Source of the DNA: Azospirillum brasilense
GTDB lineage: Bacteria > Pseudomonadota > Alphaproteobacteria > Azospirillales > Azospirillaceae
Assembly: GCF_007827815.1 (NCBI RefSeq)
Contig: NZ_VITH01000009.1
Coordinates: 1 to 64,000, forward strand
Direction: 5' to 3'
DNA length: 64,000 nucleotides
Made by a program: the position numbers and the translations under genes. The notes under the pieces are model-generated. The model worked only from the letters and a program-made list of their open reading frames with translations. It searched no databases and was not told the DNA's origin. Shown piece by piece: positions 16,642 to 25,069 of this stretch. Each line of letters begins with the position of its first letter. Position 1 is the stretch's first letter.

Positions 16642-17922
16642 ATGTTCAAGCACGCCTCCGGCTTTGCCGCCGCGGCTCTCATCGCGCTGGCGCCGCTCGC
16701 CGCCGACGCCCAGTCGTCCAAGCCCGCCTACAAGGACGTGGTGAAGACCTACGCCGACATCGCCCAGGCCAGCTACGAGGACTCCGCCAGCACCGCCAAG
16801 GCGCTGAAGAAGGCCGTCGACGCGCTGGTGGCCAACCCGTCGGAGGCGACGCTGTCCGCCGCCCGCACGGCCTGGCTGAACGCCCGCGTCCCCTACATGC
16901 AGACCGAGGCCTTCCGCTTCGGCAACCCGATCGTCGACGAGTGGGAGGGCAAGGTCAACGCCTGGCCGCTCGACGAAGGCCTGATCGACTATGTCGACGA
17001 CAGCTACGCCGGGGGCGACAGCAACCCCTTCGCCAAGGCCAACGTGATCGCCAACCCGAAGATCAAGGCCGGCGACAAGACCATCGACGCCCGCAAGATC
17101 ACCAAGGAGCTGCTGGCCGACAAGCTGCACGAGGCCGGCAAGGTCGAGGCCAACGTGGCGACCGGCTACCACGCCGTCGAGTTCCTGCTGTGGGGCCAGG
17201 ACCTGAACGGCACGGGCCCGGGCGCCGGCGACCGCAAGGCGACCGACTACGCCAAGGGCAAGGACTGCACGAACGGCCACTGCGACCGCCGCGCCCAGTT
17301 CCTGACCGTCGCCACCCAGATGCTGGTCGAGGATCTGGAGGAGATGGCCAAGTCCTGGGGCGCCAAGGGCAAGGCCCGCGCCTCCATCGCCAAGGCCAAG
17401 GAGTCGGAGGGCGTCGCCCGCATCCTGACCGGCCTCGGCAGCCTGAGCTACGGCGAGCTGGCCGGCGAGCGCATGAAGCTCGGCCTCATGCTGCACGATC
17501 CGGAGGAGGAGCATGACTGCTTCTCCGACAACACGCACAACTCGCACTATTACGACCAGGTCGGCATGGTGAACGTCTACAACGGGCGCTACACCCGCGT
17601 GGACGGCAAGGTCGTGACCGGCCCGTCGCTGTCGCAGCTTGTCGCCGCCACCGCGCCGGAGGCCGACGCCAAGGTGAAGGAGGCGATGACCGCCACCACC
17701 GCCGCCATGAAGGTCATGAAGGACACCGCCGACAGCGGCAAGATGGCCTACGACCAGATGATCGGCCCCGACAACGCCGAAGGCAACGCGATCATCTCGA
17801 CCGCGGTGGACCGTCTGGTCGACCAGAAGAAGGCCCTGGAAGGCGTCGTCGCCGCCCTGGGCGTCTCGGTCGAACTGGCCGGTTCGAACAGCCTCGACAA
17901 CCCGTCGGCGGTCGGGAAGTAA
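16642..17922 (+). CDS. irpA: Imelysin family iron-regulated protein IrpA
   Basis: The 426-residue periplasmic or lipid-side protein has a signal peptide (about 1-23) and a full imelysin (peptidase M75-like) domain with the GxHxxE motif at G175-Y-H177-A-V-E180. Additional potential metal ligands are 'HDPEEEHDCF' and 'NTHNSHYY'. Imelysins such as IrpA, IcmP and EfeO act in iron acquisition and are not proven peptidases. The gene is preceded by its own Fur-like site and followed by the DUF1111, second imelysin and DUF1513 genes, a gene set that recurs in proteobacteria. Confidence 0.92.
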   Translation: MFKHASGFAAAALIALAPLAADAQSSKPAYKDVVKTYADIAQASYEDSASTAKALKKAVDALVANPSEATLSAARTAWLNARVPYMQTEAFRFGNPIVDEWEGKVNAWPLDEGLIDYVDDSYAGGDSNPFAKANVIANPKIKAGDKTIDARKITKELLADKLHEAGKVEANVATGYHAVEFLLWGQDLNGTGPGAGDRKATDYAKGKDCTNGHCDRRAQFLTVATQMLVEDLEEMAKSWGAKGKARASIAKAKESEGVARILTGLGSLSYGELAGERMKLGLMLHDPEEEHDCFSDNTHNSHYYDQVGMVNVYNGRYTRVDGKVVTGPSLSQLVAATAPEADAKVKEAMTATTAAMKVMKDTADSGKMAYDQMIGPDNAEGNAIISTAVDRLVDQKKALEGVVAALGVSVELAGSNSLDNPSAVGK

Positions 17923-18103
17923 GACGTCGGCAAACAATCCGGCGGCAAGCAAGCCGACGGACCACGGGCCGCGGTCCTTTCCTTCCCGCGTGGGGCGGCG
18001 TTGTCCGCTCCCCGCCGACCGCCCGCGCGGGGGAGGGGCCGCGGCCCGGCCTTTTGAACTTTATAGAATGGGGCCTTCCGCCCGACCGATGCCCGCCCGA
18101 CCG

Positions 18104-19360
18104 ATGAAAGCCCGCCTCGCCTTCCTGCTCGCCCTGCTGCCGGCCCTGCCGGCGGTGGCGGGCGACCTCGACACCCGGATCGGCGAGAAGCTGTTCCGGC
18201 GGATGTGGGTCAGCGCCCCGACGGTGACGCACGCCAACGACGGGCTGGGGCCGCTCTACGACGCCCGCTCCTGCGCCGCCTGCCACCCGGCGGCCCGCCA
18301 GGGGCGGCCGCCCGATCCCGACACGCCGGACGACCGCGGCGTCGGCTACGCGCTGAAGCTCAGCGGCGACCCCGTCTATGGCCGGCAGATCCAGACCAAC
18401 GCGGTGCTCGGCTTCGCCATCGAGGGCAAGCCGTCCCTGAGCTACCGCGAGGAGACGGTGCGCTTTCCCGACGGCGACACGGCGACGCTGCGCCGGCCGG
18501 TGGTGACGGTCACCGACCTCAATTACGGGCCGCTGGCCGAGGCGACGGCGATCTCCGCCCGCATCGCCCCGTCCGTGCGCGGCATGGGCCTGCTGGAGCG
18601 CATCCCCGAGGCCGACATCCTGGCCGGCGCCGATCCGGAGGACCGCGACGGCGACGGCATCGCCGGGCGCCCCAACTGGGTGGCGCCGGAGGGCACGCGG
18701 CAGCTCGGACGCTTCGGCTGGAAGGCCGTCCACCCGACGCTGCACCGCCAGAATTCGGAGGCCTTCAGCCTCGACATCGGCATGTCCACCCCGGCCTATC
18801 CCGAGCCCTGGGGCGATTGCACCCCGGCGCAGACCGAATGCCGGAACGCCCCGCACGGCGACTCCCCGCAGTATGAGGGGCTGGAGATCCCCTCCACGGT
18901 GATCGGGCTGATCGACGGCTATCTGCGCACCCTGCCGCCCGACGGCGGGCTGGAGGCGCCGCGCGACACGGCGGGCGGCGCGCTGTTCGCCTCCACCGGC
19001 TGCGCGTCCTGCCACCGCCCCTCCTTCACCACGGCGGAGGACGCGGCGCATCCCGCGCTGTCCCGCCGGACGATCTTCCCCTACAGCGACCTGCTGCTCC
19101 ACGACCTAAGCGACGGCTTGGCCGACGGCGTGGCGATGGGCGAGGCGCGGGGCCGCGACTGGCGCACGACGCCGTTGTGGGGAATGAAGCGGCTGGCCGA
19201 GTCCGACGGCAAACTCGCCTTGCTCCACGACGGGCGGGCGCGCAGCGTCACCGAGGCCATCCTGTGGCACGGCGGCGAAGCAAGCAAGGCGCGCGGCGCC
19301 TTCATGGCCCTGCCGCGCGGCGACCGCGAAAAGTTGGTGCGTTTCGTTCTGGGGCTCTAA
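18104..19360 (+). CDS. DUF1111/DHOR dihaem 'thiol oxidoreductase' family protein
   Basis: The 418-residue product has a signal peptide 'MKARLAFLLALLPALPAVAG' and two c-type haem sites, C57-A-A-C60-H61 and C300-A-S-C303-H304. It belongs to the DHOR (DUF1111) family often labelled thiol oxidoreductase, a relative of CCP/MauG. ATG at 18104 was chosen because it starts exactly at the signal peptide; earlier in-frame ATGs (18068, 18089) add a Pro/Arg-rich extension. A possible hairpin (GGACC/GGTCC, 17959-17977) sits in the 181-base gap after irpA, so expression may be reduced relative to irpA. The function within iron uptake is unknown. Confidence 0.88.
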   Translation: MKARLAFLLALLPALPAVAGDLDTRIGEKLFRRMWVSAPTVTHANDGLGPLYDARSCAACHPAARQGRPPDPDTPDDRGVGYALKLSGDPVYGRQIQTNAVLGFAIEGKPSLSYREETVRFPDGDTATLRRPVVTVTDLNYGPLAEATAISARIAPSVRGMGLLERIPEADILAGADPEDRDGDGIAGRPNWVAPEGTRQLGRFGWKAVHPTLHRQNSEAFSLDIGMSTPAYPEPWGDCTPAQTECRNAPHGDSPQYEGLEIPSTVIGLIDGYLRTLPPDGGLEAPRDTAGGALFASTGCASCHRPSFTTAEDAAHPALSRRTIFPYSDLLLHDLSDGLADGVAMGEARGRDWRTTPLWGMKRLAESDGKLALLHDGRARSVTEAILWHGGEASKARGAFMALPRGDREKLVRFVLGL

Positions 19361-19393
19361 AGTCCACACGGTTTGAATGGCATAGGTGATGAG

Positions 19394-20506
19394 ATGCAAC
19401 GCCGCCGCATGATCGGCCTGATGTCGGCCGCCGCCCTGTCGATCCTTCTGCCGGGCCGCTTCGCCCTGGCGGCGCGGGAGCCGGCGGGGGACGCCGCCGT
19501 GCTGGGCGGTCTGGTCCGAACCCACGCCCTGCCGCGCTTCGACGCGCTGGCCGGTGCCGCCGGCATCTCCGCGGAGCGGCTGGCCCAGTTCGCCGCGGCG
19601 CCGACCGCGGACGGGCTGGAGAGTTGCCGCGCCGCCCACCGCGCCGTCTACGACGCCTGGGCCGGCGTCCAGCACCTGCGCGCCGGGCCGCTGTCGATGG
19701 AGCTGCGGGCCGACCGCATCGCCTTCTGGCCGGAGCGGGCCGGGGTGGTGCAGCGCCAGATCCTGGCCATGCTGAAGAACCGCGATCCGAAGCTGCTGGA
19801 GCCGGGCGGGCTGGCCCGCCAGAGCGCCGCGGTGCAGGGGCTGACCGCGCTGGAGCGGCTGCTGTTCGACGAGGGCCTCACCGCCGCGTCGTTCCAGGGC
19901 GACGAGGCCGGGCGCTTCCGCGGCGCGCTGGCCGCCGCGGTGGCGCAGAACGTCCTCACCATCGCCCGCGAGGTCCGCGACGGCTGGAAGGCGCTGGAGG
20001 CGCCGCTGACCGCCGGGGAGGCGACCGCGTTGGGACCTGATGCGGGCTCCGCGGTCAACACCCTCTTCTCCGGATCGCTCACCGCCCTGCAGGTGGTCGC
20101 CGACCAGAAGCTTCTGGCGCCGCTCGGCCCCAACGCCGGGGAGGCCAAGCCGGCGGTGGCCGAGGCGTTGCGCAGCGGCCAGTCGGCGCGCAACGTCCGC
20201 ATCAACCTGGAGGCGCTGCGCGCCCTGCTGCTGGGCGAGGGCGGCGGGCCCGGCCTGACCGCGCTGCTGCCCGCCGGCGACGCCGGAGCCCAAGCCCGCC
20301 GCGCGCTGGAGGAGGGCTTCACCGCCGCGGTCCGCGCCGCCGAGGCGATCCCCGCGCCGATCAACGTCGCCGTCGCCGATCCGGCCAAGCGCAAGACCGT
20401 GGAGGCCACCCTGCAACGGGCCAAGGATCTGCGCAACCTGCTGACCGGCACCGTCGCGCCGCTGCTGGACATCAGCATCGGCTTCAACGAACTGGATGGA
20501 GATTGA
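19394..20506 (+). CDS. Second imelysin family protein
   Basis: This 370-residue secreted protein has a signal peptide (about 1-25, 'RRRMIGLMSAAALSILLPGRFALA', possibly TAT type) and a diverged imelysin domain. At the GxHxxE position it reads 'GLTALE', so the His is Thr while the Glu is kept; this is the usual state of the second imelysin in such clusters. Start ATG at 19394 is preferred over an upstream ATG at 19373 that would add 7 residues. It lies 33 bases after the DUF1111 gene and 3 bases before the DUF1513 gene. Confidence 0.85.
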   Translation: MQRRRMIGLMSAAALSILLPGRFALAAREPAGDAAVLGGLVRTHALPRFDALAGAAGISAERLAQFAAAPTADGLESCRAAHRAVYDAWAGVQHLRAGPLSMELRADRIAFWPERAGVVQRQILAMLKNRDPKLLEPGGLARQSAAVQGLTALERLLFDEGLTAASFQGDEAGRFRGALAAAVAQNVLTIAREVRDGWKALEAPLTAGEATALGPDAGSAVNTLFSGSLTALQVVADQKLLAPLGPNAGEAKPAVAEALRSGQSARNVRINLEALRALLLGEGGGPGLTALLPAGDAGAQARRALEEGFTAAVRAAEAIPAPINVAVADPAKRKTVEATLQRAKDLRNLLTGTVAPLLDISIGFNELDGD

Positions 20507-20509
20507 GCG

Positions 20510-21649
20510 ATGGACGCGACCCGCCGGGGCACCCTGCTCCTGATTGGCGGCGGCCTGCTTGGGGGCAGCGTCCTCGGGGGCGGCCTTCTCGGCGCACTCC
20601 TGGGGCCGGCGCGGGCGGAGACCGCCGGTGGCACGCTGTTCCTCAACGCCTACGCCACCGCGGCGGCTTCGCCGGACTATGGCGTGGCAGCGCTGGATGG
20701 GGTCGGTGGCGTGCGCTTCACCACCCCGACGCCGGGGCGCGCCCACGGCATCGTCGTTCACCCGACGCGGGCCGAGGCGGTCGCCTTCGCCCGCCGTCCG
20801 GGGCGCTGGTTCATGCCGATGTCGTTGGTTGACGGGCGTCCGGGGCCGGTGATCCGCGCGCCGGAGGACCGCCGCTTCACCGGCCATGGCGCCTTCTCCA
20901 CCGACGGGCGGCTGCTCTACGTGGCGGAGGACGATGTGCCGCGCGAGACCGGGTCGATCGGCGTCTACGACGCGATGGACGGCTATCGCCGCGTCGGCGC
21001 GATGCCGACCCACGGGCTGGGGCCGCACGAGCTTCTGATGATCGCGGACGGCACGGTGCTGGCGGTCGGCAACGGCGGCGTCATCACCCACCCGGACACC
21101 GGCCGGGCCAAGCTGAACCTGGACGAGATGGACTCCTCGATCACCTACGTCGAGGTGGCGAGCGGGAAGCTGCTCGACCAGGTGCGCCTGCCGGAGGAGC
21201 ACGCCAACCTCGGCATCCGCCACATCGCCGCCCTGGCCGACGGCGGCATCGCCTTCGGCGCGCAGGACGAGCGGCCCGTTGGCATGCTCCAGCCGCTGAC
21301 CGGCACGCACCGTCCGGGCGGCGGCGCGGTGCGCCTGTTCGAGACTCCGGACGACGAGCTGTCCCGCTTCGAGGGCTACATCGGCAGCGTCGCGGCCGAC
21401 AAGGGCAAGGTCGCGGCCAGCTCGCCCAAGGGCGGCATCATCGGGCTGTGGGACGACGCCACCGGCGCGTGGCTGGGGTCGGCGGCGCTGCCCGACGGCT
21501 GCGGCATCGCCCCGGACGGCGACGGCTTCCTGGCGAGCAGCGGGCTCGGCAATCTCCGGACGGTCGGCGCGGCGCCGGACCTGCCGGGCGACGGGCTGCG
21601 GCTGGCCGACTTCCGCTGGGACAATCATATGACGCGTTTTGCCACCTGA
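20510..21649 (+). CDS. DUF1513 domain protein, probable periplasmic beta-propeller
   Basis: The 379-residue product has a twin-arginine-like leader ('TRRGTLLLIGGGLLGG') and then the DUF1513 domain. The domain has repeated 'HG' and 'AF/GA' blades ('RAHGIVVHPTRAEAVAFARRPG', 'TGHGAFSTDGRLLYVAED', 'GLGPHELLMIADGTVLAVGNGG'), which suggests a propeller. DUF1513 genes almost always follow imelysin/DUF1111 genes. The gene starts 3 bases after the previous stop, so it is the last gene of this operon. The biochemical role is unknown. Confidence 0.88.
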   Translation: MDATRRGTLLLIGGGLLGGSVLGGGLLGALLGPARAETAGGTLFLNAYATAAASPDYGVAALDGVGGVRFTTPTPGRAHGIVVHPTRAEAVAFARRPGRWFMPMSLVDGRPGPVIRAPEDRRFTGHGAFSTDGRLLYVAEDDVPRETGSIGVYDAMDGYRRVGAMPTHGLGPHELLMIADGTVLAVGNGGVITHPDTGRAKLNLDEMDSSITYVEVASGKLLDQVRLPEEHANLGIRHIAALADGGIAFGAQDERPVGMLQPLTGTHRPGGGAVRLFETPDDELSRFEGYIGSVAADKGKVAASSPKGGIIGLWDDATGAWLGSAALPDGCGIAPDGDGFLASSGLGNLRTVGAAPDLPGDGLRLADFRWDNHMTRFAT

Positions 21650-21765
21650 CGCGCCGTCCGTAAGTCCCCCTATGAAAAAGCGCCGGGCGGCGGCCTGCAA
21701 TGTGGCCCGCCGCCCGCGGTGCTGGTAGGCTTGGGATCACTGCCAAGACACTGCCGCCGGACGCC

Positions 21766-22023
21766 ATGATCGTCGATGAATATCTGGGGTTTCGCGCCGG
21801 GGACGAGGTTCTGGACCTGGCGGAGCTGACCGCCGGAACCGCGCGCATCAAGGAACTTCACCTCGTGCCCAGCGACTGGGCGAACGGGCCGACCGTCATC
21901 GCCGTGATGGTCAACGGCGCCGAGCGGTACGTCATCCAGCTCAAAAAGGTGCAGATCCACGACGCGAAGGAGCCGGAGACCCGGAACCGCCGCGTCATTC
22001 CCCTGCGCCGCGACCCGCACTGA
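21766..22023 (+). CDS. Small protein of unknown function
   Basis: The 85-residue acidic-to-basic protein starts at ATG 21766 ('MIVDEYLGFRAGDEVLDLAEL'). It has an alternating beta-strand pattern in the middle ('PTVIAVMVNGAERYVIQLKKVQI') and a charged tail. It has no signal peptide or membrane helix. Good codon bias and its position between two well-supported genes argue that it is real. It is 30 bases ahead of the gamma-glutamyltransferase-like gene and may be co-transcribed. No family is recognised. Confidence 0.6.
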   Translation: MIVDEYLGFRAGDEVLDLAELTAGTARIKELHLVPSDWANGPTVIAVMVNGAERYVIQLKKVQIHDAKEPETRNRRVIPLRRDPH

Positions 22024-22053
22024 CCCGTTTCCCGTTCCGGAGGGCGCCCCGTC

Positions 22054-23640
22054 GTGATGCGTGACTTCTGCCGGCCCGGGCGGTCGGCGCTGGTGGCGAC
22101 GGAGGCCGCGGTGGCCACCTCGCACCCGCTGGCGAGCGCGGCGGCGCTCGACATCCTGGCGTCGGGCGGCAACGCCGTGGACGCGGCCATCGCCGCCGTC
22201 GCGGTGCAATGCGTGGTCGAGCCGCACATGACCGGCATCGGCGGCGATGCCTTCGCCCTCTACGCCCCGGCGAACGGGCCGGTGGTCGCCCTGAACGGCA
22301 GCGGGCGCGCTCCCGCCGCCGCAAGCGTCGAGCGTCTGGCCGGGCTGGGCGTCACCGGCGAGATCCCGCGCCACGGCGGCCACGCGGTCACCGTGCCGGG
22401 CGCCGTCGCCGCCTGGACGCGGCTGCACGCCGACCACGGGCGGCTGCCGCTCGACCGGGTCTTCCTCCGCGCCATCCGCTACGCCGAGGAGGGCTACGGC
22501 GTCTCCCCGCGGGTGGCCCAGGACTGGGCGGCGGCGGTCCCCCTGCTGGCGGCGGACGAGGGCTGCCGCGCCGTCTTCCTGCCCGGCGGCCGCGCCCCGC
22601 GCGCCGGGGAACGCCACGCCCAGCCGCGGCTCGGCCAACGGCTGCGGGACATCGCGGCCCACGGAGCGGCCGCCTTCTACGCGGGGGCAACGGCGGACTC
22701 GCTGGTCGGCTTCCTGCGCGCCCGCGGCGGGCTGCACACGCTGGACGACTTCGCGGCGGCGCAGGACGGGGCGGAGTATGTGACGCCCATCGCCACCGAC
22801 TACCGCGGCCACGAAATCCTGGAATGCCCGCCGAACGGCCAGGGCCTCGCTGCGCTGATGATCCTCAACGCGCTGGGCGGCTTCGACCTGTCGCCGTCGG
22901 TCGGCGACGCCGACCGCCACCATCTGCACGCCGAGGCGACCAAGCTCGCTTACCACCATCGCGACGTCCTGGTGGGGGATGGCGGACCGGACGCCGTCGC
23001 CACGCTGCTGTCGGCGGAGGCAACGGCGGCGCTGCGCCGCCGCATCGACCCGACCCGCGCCCAGGCCCACGCCCTGTGGACGGAGGCAGAGCACAAGGAC
23101 ACGGTCTGCCTCAGCGTGGTCGACCGCGACGGCAACGCCATCTCCTTCATCAACTCGATCTTCCACAGCTTCGGCAGCGTGCAGCTCGACCCGGCGACCG
23201 GCGTCCTCCTGCACAGCCGCGGCACCTCCTTCCGCCTGACCGAGGGGCACCCCAACGCCCTGGCGCCGCGGCGCCGCCCGCTGCACACCATCATCCCCGG
23301 CCTGATCCGCAAGGACGGGCGCGCGGTCTGCCCCTTCGGCGTGATGGGTGGCCATTATCAGGCGGCGGGGCATGGCGCCTTCGTGTCGGCGGTCCTCGAC
23401 CGTGGGCTGGACGTCCAGGCCGCCATCGACCAGCCGCGCAGCTTCGCCTTCAACGGCGTTCTGGAGATCGAGCCCACCGTGGCGGAGGACACCGCGGCGG
23501 AGCTGGCGCGCCGCGGCCATGCTGTGGTCCGCCGGGACGAGCCGATGGGCGGCGGGCAGGCGATCTGGATCGACCACGCGGCCGGCCTGCTGATCGCCGG
23601 CTCGGACCACCGCAAGGACGGCTGCGCCCTGGGGTTCTGA
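22054..23640 (+). CDS. Gamma-glutamyltransferase family Ntn-hydrolase
   Basis: This 528-residue protein is a GGT-type N-terminal nucleophile hydrolase. It has 'SGGNAVDAAIAA' and 'EPHMTGIGGDAFALY' in the large subunit and the autocleavage site before Thr350 in 'EHKDTVCLSVVDRDGNAISF'. The small-subunit motif 'GVMGGHYQAAGH' is also present. There is no signal peptide, unlike classical periplasmic GGT; this length and location are closer to the cytosolic GGT-like amidohydrolases (for example the oxamate hydrolase HpxW). GTG at 22054 is best spaced from GGAGGG; ATG at 22057 is the alternative. It converges with an amidase gene. The substrate is uncertain. Confidence 0.88.
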   Translation: MMRDFCRPGRSALVATEAAVATSHPLASAAALDILASGGNAVDAAIAAVAVQCVVEPHMTGIGGDAFALYAPANGPVVALNGSGRAPAAASVERLAGLGVTGEIPRHGGHAVTVPGAVAAWTRLHADHGRLPLDRVFLRAIRYAEEGYGVSPRVAQDWAAAVPLLAADEGCRAVFLPGGRAPRAGERHAQPRLGQRLRDIAAHGAAAFYAGATADSLVGFLRARGGLHTLDDFAAAQDGAEYVTPIATDYRGHEILECPPNGQGLAALMILNALGGFDLSPSVGDADRHHLHAEATKLAYHHRDVLVGDGGPDAVATLLSAEATAALRRRIDPTRAQAHALWTEAEHKDTVCLSVVDRDGNAISFINSIFHSFGSVQLDPATGVLLHSRGTSFRLTEGHPNALAPRRRPLHTIIPGLIRKDGRAVCPFGVMGGHYQAAGHGAFVSAVLDRGLDVQAAIDQPRSFAFNGVLEIEPTVAEDTAAELARRGHAVVRRDEPMGGGQAIWIDHAAGLLIAGSDHRKDGCALGF

Positions 23641-23676
23641 CGGGGAGGCTGACGGGGGCCGGTGCGCCGCTCCCCG
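23641..23676. terminator. Possible bidirectional terminator between convergent genes
   Basis: A 7-bp inverted repeat CGGGGAG/CTCCCCG (23641-23647 with 23670-23676) fills the 51-base space between the convergent GGT-like and amidase genes. There is no T tract on either side, so this is a weak call made mainly on position. Confidence 0.3.
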
Positions 23677-23691
23677 CCCGCCCCCTTCGCG

Positions 23692-25032
23692 TCAGGCGCC
23701 CACCACCGGCTCCACCGCGGCGGCGATGGACAGCAGGCGGCGGTCGGCCCCGGCCGCGCCGACCAGCATCAGGCCGCTGGGCAGGTCGCCGGCGCGCTGC
23801 ATCGGCAAGCTGATGGCGCAGCGGTCCAGGAAGTTGAACAGGGCGCAGTTGCGCAGCAGCAGCAGGTTCAGCCGCGTGAACTCCGCGTCCTCGGCGAAGG
23901 CGTCGATGCGCGGCGCCAGCAGCGGCACGGTCGGCATCAGCAGCGCGTCATAGTCCGCCGTGGTCCGGTCGGTGCGGGCGATCAGGTCGGCGCGACGCTG
24001 CGCCACCTCGATGTAATCGACGGCGCTCATGGTCCGGCCGCGCTCGATCCGCACGCGGACGCGCGGGTCGTAGAGGTCGCCCTTCTCCGCCAGCAGGTCG
24101 CGGTGCCAGTGGGCCGCCTCCGCCGCGGGCAGGCCGCCCTTGGCGTTGGCCGGGCCGATCTCCGCCAACTCCGCCATGGGACTCTCGACGATGCGCGCCC
24201 CGGCCTCGGACAGGCGGCGGCAGGCGGTGTCGAAGGCGCTCGCCACCGCGTCCTCCATGCCGTCGAGGACCACCGTCTGCGGCACGGCGAAGCGCAGCCC
24301 GGCCAGCCCGACCGGCGGCGGCACCCACTCCGCCTCGCCGGCCAGGACGGCGTCGGCGATGGCGCAGCATTCCACCGTCCGGGCGAGCGGCCCGATGGAA
24401 TCGAGCGACCAGGACAGCGGCAGGGCGCCGCGCAGCGACACCCGGCGTTGCGTCGGCTTGAAGCCGACGAGGCCGCAGAGCGCCGCCGGGATGCGGATCG
24501 AGCCGCCGGTGTCGGTGCCGAGCGCCAGCGGGACATGGCCCGCCGCCACCGACACCCCGGCGCCCGACGACGAACCGCCGGGGATGCGCGCGGGATCGGC
24601 GGGGTTGCCGGGGGTGCCGTAATGCGGGTTGATGCCGACGCCGGAGAAGGCGAACTCCGTCATGTTGGTCCGCCCCACCACCACCGCCCCGGCGGCGCGC
24701 AGCCGGGCCACCGCGTCGGCGTCGCGGCTGGCGGGGGCGGCGCCCTCCAGCGCCCGCGACCCGGCCCGCGTGACGTGGCCGGCCTCGTCGAACAGGTCCT
24801 TGACCGAGATCGGCAGGCCGGCCAGCGGGGAGGGGTGCTGCCCGGCCCGGCGCAGCAGGTCCTGGGCGTCCGCCGCCGCGCGGGCCGGATCGGCGTGCAG
24901 GGCGGTGTAGGTCTTGCGCGCCTCCTCGCCCCCGGCCGCGATGGCGGCGAGGGCGGCGTCGATGAGCCGGCGGCTGGTGGTGGCGTCGTCGTCGAGCCGG
25001 CGGGACAGGGTGGCGATGGTGGGCGTCGTCAT
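23692..25032 (-). CDS. Amidase signature family hydrolase
   Basis: The 446-residue cytoplasmic protein carries the amidase signature catalytic set. The Lys is in 'LPISVKDLFDEAG', and the cis-Ser and nucleophile Ser are in 'IPGGSSSGAGVSVAAGH' and 'GTDTGGSIRIPAALCGLVGFKPT'. The family hydrolyses varied amides and the substrate cannot be read from sequence. It is 37 bases downstream of the DpkA-like reductase gene on the same strand and probably forms an operon with it, which suggests a role in amino-acid amide or cyclic amino-acid metabolism. Confidence 0.9.
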   Translation of the reverse strand: MTTPTIATLSRRLDDDATTSRRLIDAALAAIAAGGEEARKTYTALHADPARAAADAQDLLRRAGQHPSPLAGLPISVKDLFDEAGHVTRAGSRALEGAAPASRDADAVARLRAAGAVVVGRTNMTEFAFSGVGINPHYGTPGNPADPARIPGGSSSGAGVSVAAGHVPLALGTDTGGSIRIPAALCGLVGFKPTQRRVSLRGALPLSWSLDSIGPLARTVECCAIADAVLAGEAEWVPPPVGLAGLRFAVPQTVVLDGMEDAVASAFDTACRRLSEAGARIVESPMAELAEIGPANAKGGLPAAEAAHWHRDLLAEKGDLYDPRVRVRIERGRTMSAVDYIEVAQRRADLIARTDRTTADYDALLMPTVPLLAPRIDAFAEDAEFTRLNLLLLRNCALFNFLDRCAISLPMQRAGDLPSGLMLVGAAGADRRLLSIAAAVEPVVGA

Positions 25033-25069
25033 GGCGGGAACCGACCGGGTTTGAAGGAGGGAAGGGGTA

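Noticed and set aside
19106..21700. An 864-codon minus-strand frame opposite the DUF1111, imelysin and DUF1513 genes
   Set aside because: It spans three well-supported genes on the other strand and has no recognisable motif; it is open only because of high G+C at third codon positions.
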